Assembly: GCA_009781075.1 (NCBI GenBank)
Contig: WQYU01000003.1
Coordinates: 1-52,222, forward strand
DNA: 52,222 nt
Direction of reading: 5' to 3'
Source of the DNA: Paludibacter sp.
GTDB lineage: Bacteria > Bacteroidota > Bacteroidia > Bacteroidales > Paludibacteraceae
Position 1 is the first letter of the stretch. Each line of letters begins with the position of its first letter. Made by a program: the position numbers and the translations under genes. The notes under the pieces were generated by a model. That model saw only the letters and a list, made by a program, of their open reading frames with translations. It did not search any database and was not told the DNA's origin. Shown piece by piece: positions 44,968-52,222 of the stretch.

Positions 44968-44997
44968 TTTGTTAAGGTATTATTAATTTTATCTTTG
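44968..44997 (+). promoter_or_regulatory. Promoter for hutI
   Basis: TTTG (44968-44971), an 18-nt spacer and TATCTTTG (44990-44997); the start should be near 45004, leaving a leader of about 105 nt. Confidence 0.65.
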
Positions 44998-45109
44998 CAC
45001 AACATAATTGATAGCTCTTTAATAATCAAAGCATTAAACTTGAAAGTTCAAACTTAAGAAATAAATACATACAATTAACAAAATAATTTATGTTTAACAA
45101 TAAATAATT

Positions 45110-46375
45110 ATGATTCAAGCAATTAATAAAAATTTAATTATTCGCAATGCGGCACAAGTCGTGCGTTGCAGTGGACGGACGGCAAAGTGTGGTGTTCAAA
45201 TGTCCGAATTGAATATTATTGAAAATGCTAACGTTGTAATTACCAATGGGATAATAACTTACGTTGGCAATAAAATTGAATTGCCGCATTACACAAATCC
45301 GTATGAATATAAAACCATTGATGCAACGGGCAAGGCAGTTCTGCCGGGTTTTGTTGATTCACACACGCATCTTATTTTTGGAGGTTACAGGCAGGATGAA
45401 TTCTCGTGGAGAATGCGCGGCGATTCTTATATGTCGATAATGGAGCGCGGCGGCGGTATTCACAACACGATGGAGGCAACACGCAACGCAAGTTTTGAAG
45501 AACTTTACACGGAGGCAAAATCCCGACTGACACGTATGTTGAAACTTGGCGTTACCACCGTTGAGGCAAAAAGCGGATATGGAATGGATAAAGAAACCGA
45601 ACTCAAACAACTTGCTGTGATTCAAGAACTTAATCGTACTCAACCTGTGAGCATTGTGCCGACTTTTATGGGTGCACACGCCACACCGAAAGAATTTAAA
45701 GGGCGTGAAGATGATTTTATTGATTACGTTACACAGGAAATTATGCCTGATGTAAAAGAAAAAAAATTAGCAACATTTTGTGATATTTTTTGTGAAAAAG
45801 ATGTATTTTCAATAGAACAATCACGTAAATATTTGCAAAAAGCAAAAGAATTAGGATTTTTACTTAAAATACACGCAGACGAAATTGTACAGTTTGGCGG
45901 AGCGGAACTTGCCGCCGAAATGGGTTGCACTTCCGCTGACCATCTTTTGCAGGCATCAGACGAAGGAATACGCAAAATGGCTGAAAAAGGTGTCGTAGCA
46001 ACATTATTACCCTGTACTGCTTTTTCTTTAAAAGAAAATTTTGCAAACGCACGAAAGATTATCGATAGCGGTTGTGCGGTCGCCTTAGCAACAGACTTAA
46101 ACCCCGGCAGTAGTTTTACCTCATCAATTCCTCTTACTTTTGCCCTGGCATGTATTTATATGAAAATGTCGCCCGAAGAAGCTGTAACTGCGCTTACCAT
46201 CAACGGTGCAGCGGCTGTTGCCCGTGCCGAAAGCATTGGTAGCATCGACGAAGGCAAACTCGCTGACATCGTAATACTTGATTTCCCGTCATACAAATTC
46301 CTACCCTATCATATCGGAATGAATATTGTAGGAACCGTAATAAAAAATGGAGAAATCGTTGCTCAAAATGGATAA
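45110..46375 (+). CDS. hutI: Imidazolonepropionase HutI
   Basis: HutI hydrolyses imidazolone-propionate to N-formimino-glutamate, the third step of histidine catabolism. The 421-residue amidohydrolase has the metal motif DSHTHLIFGG, then AKSGYGMD, HADEIVQFGGAELAAE and ATDLNPGSSF with the metal Asp. The length is normal. It has its own promoter and is separated from hutH and hutU. The formimino-glutamate-handling gene is not in the window. Confidence 0.95.
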   Translation: MIQAINKNLIIRNAAQVVRCSGRTAKCGVQMSELNIIENANVVITNGIITYVGNKIELPHYTNPYEYKTIDATGKAVLPGFVDSHTHLIFGGYRQDEFSWRMRGDSYMSIMERGGGIHNTMEATRNASFEELYTEAKSRLTRMLKLGVTTVEAKSGYGMDKETELKQLAVIQELNRTQPVSIVPTFMGAHATPKEFKGREDDFIDYVTQEIMPDVKEKKLATFCDIFCEKDVFSIEQSRKYLQKAKELGFLLKIHADEIVQFGGAELAAEMGCTSADHLLQASDEGIRKMAEKGVVATLLPCTAFSLKENFANARKIIDSGCAVALATDLNPGSSFTSSIPLTFALACIYMKMSPEEAVTALTINGAAAVARAESIGSIDEGKLADIVILDFPSYKFLPYHIGMNIVGTVIKNGEIVAQNG

Positions 46376-46379
46376 AAGA

Positions 46380-47066
46380 TTACTCCGCTGGATTAATATC
46401 CAATAATTCTACATCAAAAATCAGTGTAGCAAAAGGCGGAATAGGACCCTGTCCGCGCTCACCATAGGCGAGGTTGTATGGAATGTAAAATCTGTACTTT
46501 GAACCGACTGACATCAGTTGAAGACCTTCTGTCCAACCCGGAATAACTCCATTAAGCGGAAAGGTTATCGGCTCGCCGCGTTCAACAGAACTGTCGAACA
46601 CCGTACCGTCAATCAAAGTACCTGTATAATGTACCTTTACTTTGTCGGTAGCCAATGGCTTTGCGCCTGTTGTCTGTTGCAAAACTTCGTATTGCAATCC
46701 GCTTTCGGTAACATTTACTTCGGGGCGTTGTTTGTTTTTGTCTAAAAATGCCTGACTCTCTGCCTTTTTCACGTCGGCTTCCTTTTGCTGCGCTGCCATT
46801 ACGTATTGCTGAAAATACTGATTGGCAAATTCAACGTCCATCGGCTCGTTACTTCCATCAAATGCCTGACGCATTCCGTTAAGCATAATATCGGTATTAA
46901 CCTGCATTCCCGGAAATGATTTTAGATTACGAGATAAATCATTGCCCAGATATACACCAAAGGCATAACTTACAGAATCTACCTTGTTTTGCAAAACTTG
47001 TGCTTGCGCATTAACGCCTATAAAACAAAGCGTTACAATAATTGTTATAAAACTAATTTTCATCAT
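46380..47066 (-). CDS. FKBP-type peptidyl-prolyl isomerase, exported
   Basis: The 228-residue protein has a signal peptide ([20 protein letters not shown]). A Mip-like helical dimerisation region (about 25-115, [16 protein letters not shown]) precedes the FKBP domain ([52 protein letters not shown]). It probably assists folding in the periplasm. The two adjacent ATGs at the start are equivalent. It is convergent with hutI with only 4 bp between stops. Confidence 0.93.
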   Translation of the reverse strand: MMKISFITIIVTLCFIGVNAQAQVLQNKVDSVSYAFGVYLGNDLSRNLKSFPGMQVNTDIMLNGMRQAFDGSNEPMDVEFANQYFQQYVMAAQQKEADVKKAESQAFLDKNKQRPEVNVTESGLQYEVLQQTTGAKPLATDKVKVHYTGTLIDGTVFDSSVERGEPITFPLNGVIPGWTEGLQLMSVGSKYRFYIPYNLAYGERGQGPIPPFATLIFDVELLDINPAE

Positions 47067-47145
47067 TTTATTTTTATTAATAAATTATAATTTCTTTGTT
47101 AAAATAAATAATTTCTAATTTGAGAAGTAGAAAAAATTTGAGGCG

Positions 47146-47177
47146 CAAAAATATTATTTTCTATCGAAAATAACAAA
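47146..47177 (-). promoter_or_regulatory. Promoter for the FKBP gene
   Basis: Leftward TTTG (47177-47174), a 20-nt spacer and TATTTTTG (47153-47146): full consensus, leader about 73 nt. Confidence 0.65.
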
Positions 47178-47322
47178 ATTTTTCAAAAATTTTTTGCTGA
47201 AAAAACAAATATAAAAACCAAAAAAGTTATAATTTTTTGTTTGGAAATAAAAAAAACTTTTTTTTGAATTACGCAGTTATATATTTTACGTATAAAAAAA
47301 ATATTTTTTTTATAAAATTGAT

Positions 47323-47330
47323 TAACTTTG
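47323..47330 (+). promoter_or_regulatory. Promoter -7 box for the flavin-reductase-like gene
   Basis: TAACTTTG, 28 nt before the ATG at 47359. The rest of the 47067-47358 gap is very AT-rich and otherwise empty. Confidence 0.5.
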
Positions 47331-47358
47331 CATTTTAAAATTTATAATTATTATTTTT

Positions 47359-47976
47359 ATGAAAAAATATATTTTAACATTTTTAATTTTGATAACAATG
47401 ACAAATTTTGCTTGTAGTAAATCTCAAACAGGAGATGCAAAAACTCTATCAGACGATTCGGTAAGAGTTAAAACTTTTCAAAAAATCAATGTCAGCGAAT
47501 TGAAGTGCAGCCCTGATTCGCTTTTTAGTCGTGGGTGGTTTGTTGTTGCAGCGGGCGACTCAAGCAATTTTAACGAAATGACAATCAGTTGGGGAGCACT
47601 CGGAACTGTTTGGGCATTACCTGCAGTAACTATTTACATTCGTAATACGCGATACACTTTTCAATTTCTCGAAAACAGCAAATATTTTACACTTTGCGCA
47701 TTTGAGGAACAATATCGTGAAAAACTTGAATTTATAGGCTCAAATTCGGGTCGAGACATAGACAAAGTGGCTGCTACAGGACTAACACCGCGATTTACCG
47801 AACTTGGAACACCATATTTTGAAGAGGCATGGCTTGTGATAGAATGTGAAAAAGTTTATTGGAACGACATCGACCGAAAAAATCTTTTTGAAGACGCTCA
47901 AAAAATGTATTCAAACCCCAAAGAAACACACCGAATGTATATTGGTGGCATTGTAAATATGTGGGAGAAGCGATAA
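47359..47976 (+). CDS. Flavin reductase-like (FMN-binding split barrel) protein, probable lipoprotein
   Basis: The 205-residue protein starts with a signal peptide ending in NFAC, an imperfect lipobox (Cys19). It is followed by a flavin-reductase-like domain (TISWGALGTVWALPAVTIYIRNTRYT and FTLCAFEEQYREKLEFIGSNSGRD). The family binds FMN and may pass electrons to it. Export of such a domain is somewhat unusual. No partner oxidoreductase is adjacent. Confidence 0.8.
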   Translation: MKKYILTFLILITMTNFACSKSQTGDAKTLSDDSVRVKTFQKINVSELKCSPDSLFSRGWFVVAAGDSSNFNEMTISWGALGTVWALPAVTIYIRNTRYTFQFLENSKYFTLCAFEEQYREKLEFIGSNSGRDIDKVAATGLTPRFTELGTPYFEEAWLVIECEKVYWNDIDRKNLFEDAQKMYSNPKETHRMYIGGIVNMWEKR

Positions 47977-48001
47977 GCAACAAATTTATATTGAATGTTA
48001 A

Positions 48002-48133
48002 ATGTTTAAAAAGCGGCAAGTCCCAGAACATTGGCTACAAGTGAGAACAAAAGTGCGAAAAGAAGTGTTTTACTTATATTTACGACAACAAAAGACAAAA
48101 CTTGTGAATTTGTTAGAATTTTGGATAAAATAA
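48002..48133 (+). CDS. Possible 43-residue basic ORF before the PRTase fusion
   Basis: ATG at 48002 opens directly after an in-frame stop and ends with TAA at 48131-48133, 13 bp before the next gene. The product (MFKKRQVPEHWLQVRTKV...) is strongly basic with an aromatic middle. No ribosome-binding site or family is recognised. It may be a small partner, a relic or chance. Confidence 0.25.
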   Translation: MFKKRQVPEHWLQVRTKVRKEVFYLYLRQQKTKLVNLLEFWIK

Positions 48134-48146
48134 ATATTATAATACT

Positions 48147-51100
48147 ATGAATAACTTAATAGAATTATTTCCTGCTGAACATAGAGAGACAATTACTCGA
48201 TATAAAAACAATCTCTCTGATATTTTTGACAATTATGATGTAGCAATTTTTATGGCTCGCAAAGCAATATGTTTTTATAAAGCTCTTGTTTTAGAGAAAC
48301 ATTTACAAAAGCCAACTCATTGCAAAATTGTTTCAAGTCGTGTGCTTGATTATAACGTCTTTGATGATTTCAAAGGCAAAAAAATCATTGTTATTGATGA
48401 TTTTGTAGTACGGGGTGAGTCTTTGACAAGAACCATACAAAAGTTGTCCGACAACAACATAGAAGCCGATGTGTATATTTTGGCATGCTCTGAAGATGCT
48501 TTTAATTTAAGCAAACCTGATAGTCAAAACATAATTGATTCATATTCAATATTGTCGAATAATGACACATTTCTCTTATCACAATATATAACAACTTTTA
48601 TTGAAGCTGCAATGTGTCCATATAATATAGATCAACCTATATACAGCTTAGAGTACTCCACACTTGAGGAGTTTGATATGCTTGTAAAAAGTCTTAAACT
48701 GGTCGATATAACAAGTAATGTTCAAGGCGCACATGGAATTGAAAGTTATGTGTTCAATGTTCCGAAAGAGATATTACCGTGCGAAGATATTAAGTCAAAA
48801 ATAGAATTGTGCAAAATCAGATTTTTGTGTAAAAAAACAGATAATAAAGTTTCTATTGTAATTATTCCATTTGTGTTATTAAAGACATTAACATACGAGG
48901 AATTAGATACTTTTTTTGCTGCACATATACAAACGAATAAGATTATTCAGTTTATTAATAATAAGAATGAGTGTATTGTTAGTGAAAACAAACTAAAAGT
49001 TTTACATTTCGTTCTTGCAATGAAGTTAATGCGGTTATTTTCTAATGTTGCTAAAATAAGCGGACTGACTCGACTTCGTGGAAATGATGACTTCGTTTTT
49101 GCCGCAAATATAGAGAAGTTTATTTCTGAGTCAGATGGTAAATCCACACTAAATTTTATTGATATAAAAGAGTCTTCATTTGACTCATTTTTGCAAAATG
49201 AGTATATTAGTATAGCATATGATTTTCTTTATTCAGATAATATAGATAAAACAAAGTATAATGACGCATTAGGTAGTAAAATAAAGGTACCACTGCTGAT
49301 TTTATCGGAATTAAAAGATTTTATTGCATCAAAAATCACAATGAATAATATTGATACTTTATTGTTTTCAAATATTATTGATATCTTTATTGACAAAGGA
49401 TTAATTATTCCTTCTATTGTGCATTTTGAAAAAACAATCGTTCGGGGATATAAATGTGGTGAAGTTTATCATTTAGGAGAGGAGCATTTTCGTCTTTTTG
49501 CTTTTGTCCTTAGCCAGTACTCCAGTTTTATTAATCGTGATTTGTATAAAACTGAACTGGAAAAGTTATGCGTACTGTTTTTTAGAGATGCTGCACAACA
49601 GCATTTTATTCCCTATGGGGAAGCGAGTGGGGGGCAAGATGAGTATAGTATTTGTTTTTCCAAATTTGGTCCACGTGTTTCAACAAGTAAACCAATTTAT
49701 AGTGCATCTGAAGATTCAGTATTAGCTTCTAAATTGTTTGGTGACAGATATATAAAAAAATCATCAGGTAGAAATACTAGAATTTTAGGTGACAGGTCTG
49801 AACCCAGCTATCAAATTTGGAATGAAGGTTTTTTAAAACCACTTAATCCTGCTTGGCATAGAAGATCTACAGTATTTGCAAGCAAATATTCTGAATTACA
49901 GAAAGCTTACGAAAAGGTACGTAAGTACAGCGGATATCATCTGAACTCATACATTGAATTGCTTACAATGTTATCAATTGGTCTCAATCAAAGAGATCAA
50001 TTACTGTCATTACTGGCAGAAATTTATCTGTTCAAGACGGTACGAGCCAAAGATGTCAATATAAGAAACATTTTGCGGGATTGCAATAGAATACTTGATG
50101 GTATTACAAGCGGAATGTGGAAATACATGTGCTATAGTTCAAAGACACATCCCTTGGAAAAATTGCTTAATGAACTTTTAAACAATGAAACTACACGTAT
50201 GATAGGTGTAAGTGTTGGCGAAATCATTGATGCGAATCCTAATGCTGATGCAAACCCAAATATTGAAAAATTGATAAATGCTAGTGGAAATTTAATATTT
50301 GACATAGCCTATGTTGTTCATTTTCTTTGCGAAAAGTATAGCATTAAATGTGCGATTGATTACAGAAATTTTTATAAGCGTGAATTTTACGAACTGAGTA
50401 TGCGACCAAAAAGGAAGGATATTGAAGAACGACTTAGTGCAAGCACACAAGACGATGACCTGATTTTGTTGTACGATTTGCATCAACGTGCTACGCAATT
50501 ACTTGAAGATTACGAAAAAAATGTTCAAAATGGTGCACCAAAAAATGAGAATAACATAACAATTGGGATAGTTACTGCATTGCCAATAGAGTTTGCTGCA
50601 ATGGAAACCATGTTGCACAATCCACTACTTCCCAAAGATATACCTTCTGATGACCCAAATGATTACAAAATTGGAACAATAGAGACTAAAACAGGAAAAA
50701 AGGTAAAAGTAATACTCGCTTGCTTGAAAGAAATGGGAACAAACAATGCATCAAGTGTTACAACACATATGCTGCGCACATTTACTGATATAGGTGAAGT
50801 AATTCTTGTTGGAATTGCAGGTGGCATTCCTTGTCCCGCTAATTCAGAAAATCATGTTAGATTAGGAGATATTGTTTGCTCTAATAGTATCCTTCAATAT
50901 GATAATATTAAGGAAGAAGATAATGAAATAAAAATTAGAAGTAACACAGATAAACCATCAGCAGCAATGATAGGTAAACACAACATGTTAGTAGCTGATG
51001 CTTGTTTGGGCAAATATACATGGGAGGATTATATCAGTAAAACCATTTCTTTACATAACACTTTTAAAAGACCAAGTGAACAAACTGATATTTTGAAAAT

Positions 51101-51419
51101 TAACGAAATAGATATAATTCATCCTACAGATGATAGAAGACGAAATGAAGTTCCAAGAGTTTTCTTGGGCAAAATAGGCTCTGCAAATATCTTATTAAAA
51201 AAGGAATCAAAAAGAGACTATTTAAGAGATAATTACGGATGTAGAGCAATAGAAATGGAGAGTGCAGGTGTTGCAGATGGCACTTGGAGTTGTCATAAAT
51301 CTTATTTTGTTATTAGAGGGATTGTTGACTATTGTAATCCATCAAAAGGAGATATATGGCACCCCTATGCTGCATTATGTGCTGCTGCGTATGCAAAATC
51401 TTTGATAGAGTTATTTTAA
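48147..51419 (+). CDS. Phosphoribosyltransferase-nucleosidase fusion protein
   Basis: This is a large, cytoplasmic-looking 1090-residue protein. The N-terminus (about 1-170) has a PRTase core: hydrophobic strand then VIDDFVVRGES (82-92), a PRPP loop close to the DDSIVRGTT type of amidophosphoribosyltransferases. Residues about 170-800 are a long, mostly helical unassigned region with no P-loop. The C-terminus (804-1090) is a PNP/UDP or MTA/SAH-nucleosidase-type domain: IGIVTALPIEFAAM, GIAGGIP (889-895), IEMESAG (1035-1041) and IRGIVDY with Asp1061. Related nucleosidase domains act as antiviral effectors that cleave ATP or other nucleotides in bacteria. No STAND ATPase or separate sensor is seen, so the middle region may be the sensor. 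Low-complexity-free, AT-rich and without a visible promoter, it looks like accessory DNA. Confidence 0.8.
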   Translation: MNNLIELFPAEHRETITRYKNNLSDIFDNYDVAIFMARKAICFYKALVLEKHLQKPTHCKIVSSRVLDYNVFDDFKGKKIIVIDDFVVRGESLTRTIQKLSDNNIEADVYILACSEDAFNLSKPDSQNIIDSYSILSNNDTFLLSQYITTFIEAAMCPYNIDQPIYSLEYSTLEEFDMLVKSLKLVDITSNVQGAHGIESYVFNVPKEILPCEDIKSKIELCKIRFLCKKTDNKVSIVIIPFVLLKTLTYEELDTFFAAHIQTNKIIQFINNKNECIVSENKLKVLHFVLAMKLMRLFSNVAKISGLTRLRGNDDFVFAANIEKFISESDGKSTLNFIDIKESSFDSFLQNEYISIAYDFLYSDNIDKTKYNDALGSKIKVPLLILSELKDFIASKITMNNIDTLLFSNIIDIFIDKGLIIPSIVHFEKTIVRGYKCGEVYHLGEEHFRLFAFVLSQYSSFINRDLYKTELEKLCVLFFRDAAQQHFIPYGEASGGQDEYSICFSKFGPRVSTSKPIYSASEDSVLASKLFGDRYIKKSSGRNTRILGDRSEPSYQIWNEGFLKPLNPAWHRRSTVFASKYSELQKAYEKVRKYSGYHLNSYIELLTMLSIGLNQRDQLLSLLAEIYLFKTVRAKDVNIRNILRDCNRILDGITSGMWKYMCYSSKTHPLEKLLNELLNNETTRMIGVSVGEIIDANPNADANPNIEKLINASGNLIFDIAYVVHFLCEKYSIKCAIDYRNFYKREFYELSMRPKRKDIEERLSASTQDDDLILLYDLHQRATQLLEDYEKNVQNGAPKNENNITIGIVTALPIEFAAMETMLHNPLLPKDIPSDDPNDYKIGTIETKTGKKVKVILACLKEMGTNNASSVTTHMLRTFTDIGEVILVGIAGGIPCPANSENHVRLGDIVCSNSILQYDNIKEEDNEIKIRSNTDKPSAAMIGKHNMLVADACLGKYTWEDYISKTISLHNTFKRPSEQTDILKINEIDIIHPTDDRRRNEVPRVFLGKIGSANILLKKESKRDYLRDNYGCRAIEMESAGVADGTWSCHKSYFVIRGIVDYCNPSKGDIWHPYAALCAAAYAKSLIELF

Positions 51420-51540
51420 TGAAGGGTCAAGTCAATATATAAATAAACACATGGCAGATAGCTATCAGTTTGGCGTCAGGTGGTGGGCAGCGCTGTGACT
51501 GACAATGAAACTGAGATTTGAATGTTAAAGATTTTTCTGT

Positions 51541-52116
51541 ATGAAACAAGTATTTTTTTCAATTTTAGCAATGCTTTTGCTGATGACAAGTTGCAAAGAC
51601 GATACGACAGCGATTATACTATTACAACAGCAAAAGACCATATTGTGATTTCTGTTGCCGGCAGTTTCTTGGGTACATTCGGCATTGACTGGGGAGATGG
51701 TTCGCCAATTAAAAAACACAGGATTCGGTCGCCTTACTGGGCTTGGTCTGAAAATTATAAACCCAAAATGTCCATTAGAACAATTGTTAATAAATATTTA
51801 ATTTTCTAATGGATGTCATTAGAAAATGTTATCTATAATGAATTGATAATCAGCGCATAATTTTGCATTAATTGTTCAAAAAACACGAGAAATAAATGTT
51901 AATAATGCCTAATTTAACATTTGAGGTTCTAATGGACATTTTGGGATAAATACACTCACATCTATTACAATGTTTCTTTACATACAGTAAAAATAATTGG
52001 CATAAAAGTGACGCATTTAGATTGCGGAAATAATCAATTAACAAGTTTAGATGTGAGCAAAAATACTAAATTGAGAGAATTGCATTGTGACGTTAACCAA
52101 TTATATAATTTCTAAT
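51541..52116 (+). pseudogene. Leucine-rich-repeat surface lipoprotein, broken by frameshift and insertion
   Basis: ATG at 51541 gives a lipoprotein signal (MKQVFFSILAMLLLMTSCKDD). The frame then must shift (between about 51590 and 51620) to continue as DYTITTAKDHIVISVAGSF and IDWGDGSPI, the usual N-terminal module of Bacteroidales LRR/BspA-like proteins. At 51761 a 184-bp inverted-repeat element interrupts it. Coding resumes at 51951 (YTHIYYNVSLHTVKI, HLDCGNNQLTSLDVSKNTKL) and stops at 52116 after barely two repeats. With one insertion and at least one frameshift it is not functional as it stands. The last 106 bases of the window hold nothing I can name. Confidence 0.8.
51762..51945. mobile_element. 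MITE-like element with 20-bp terminal inverted repeats
   Basis: The left end CCCAAAATGTCCATTAGAAC (51762-51781) is the exact reverse complement of 51926-51945. The element is flanked by ATAAA on both sides (51757-51761 and 51946-51950), a 5-bp target duplication. It has no coding capacity. An internal 11-bp hairpin (51801-51811 with 51817-51827) repeats part of the end sequence (TTCTAATGGA). Removing the element plus one ATAAA joins ENYK to YTHIYYN in frame. Confidence 0.85.
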
Positions 52117-52222
52117 AATTAATTACACAAATATTTTTCAGTAAATTATTTGGTTTTAAAGAGAGTGAAAATAGTTTCCAAAAATTGGCAATTCTATCTT
52201 TTATAGATGATAAATAACGATT

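Noticed and set aside
51451-51498. Short ORF (ATG GCA GAT ...) before the LRR pseudogene
   Set aside because: Only 15 codons, no ribosome-binding site and no similarity noticed.
1-52222. CRISPR arrays, tRNA and rRNA genes
   Set aside because: No regularly spaced direct repeats, cloverleaf-like acceptor/T-arm patterns or rRNA sequence were noticed in reading through the window; a dedicated scan was not possible.

Overview
This 52-kb AT-rich window looks like chromosome from a Bacteroidales-type member of the Bacteroidota. Four things support this. Secreted proteins end in Por/type IX sorting domains. MurF is fused to alanine racemase. Several small families typical of the phylum are present (DUF4834-, DUF4922-, DUF4129- and DUF5618-like). 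Many genes are preceded by the Bacteroidota -7 box TAnnTTTG, sometimes with a -33 TTTG about 20 bp upstream. I see no rRNA, tRNA, CRISPR array or complete IS. Names rest on recognising motifs in the translated sequence, not on database searches.

Layout. 0-4.4 kb: thiL, hutH and a TPR lipoprotein. 4.4-9.7 kb: a long hairpin-rich leader, then a tight three-gene operon (lipoprotein, type IX cargo, papain-like protease with a type IX tail). 9.7-15.7 kb: lysine 2,3-aminomutase, a broken UPF0175/DUF3368 toxin-antitoxin pair, a DUF5618-like gene, and a secreted lipase-fold/MORN gene pair behind a strongly structured leader. 15.8-20.1 kb: radical SAM/SPASM protein, lpxK, conserved hypotheticals and a polyprenyl synthase. 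20.3-24.9 kb: marR-emrA-emrB-tolC type efflux operon. 25-32.7 kb: DUF4834, a free-standing BadF-type activase, maf, murG, glgB and hutU. 32.8-38.3 kb: a second TPR protein, a long intergenic region with a repeat, a two-gene membrane-protein operon and a DUF4922 phosphorylase-like gene. 38.3-42.4 kb: the C-terminal half of carB beside a type IIG-like restriction-methylase. 42.4-48 kb: murF-alr, hutI, an FKBP isomerase and a flavin-reductase-like lipoprotein. 48-52.2 kb: a large phosphoribosyltransferase/nucleosidase fusion and a leucine-rich-repeat lipoprotein pseudogene carrying a small inverted-repeat element.

How the genes fit together. hutH, hutU and hutI encode the first three steps of histidine breakdown but sit in three distant transcription units. 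lpxK, murG, murF-alr and the polyprenyl synthase serve envelope and lipid-carrier synthesis. The efflux operon is complete, from regulator to outer-membrane channel.

The accessory material is the most interesting: (1) the PRTase-nucleosidase fusion, a plausible nucleotide-directed defence effector; (2) a 170-nt multi-stem leader ahead of the MORN/lipase operon; (3) a 184-bp element with 20-bp terminal inverted repeats and a 5-bp target duplication, whose removal exactly rejoins the interrupted LRR reading frame; (4) a roughly 115-bp intergenic repeat found twice, about 50 nt before a start codon each time; and (5) a toxin reduced to its C-terminal tail behind an intact antitoxin.
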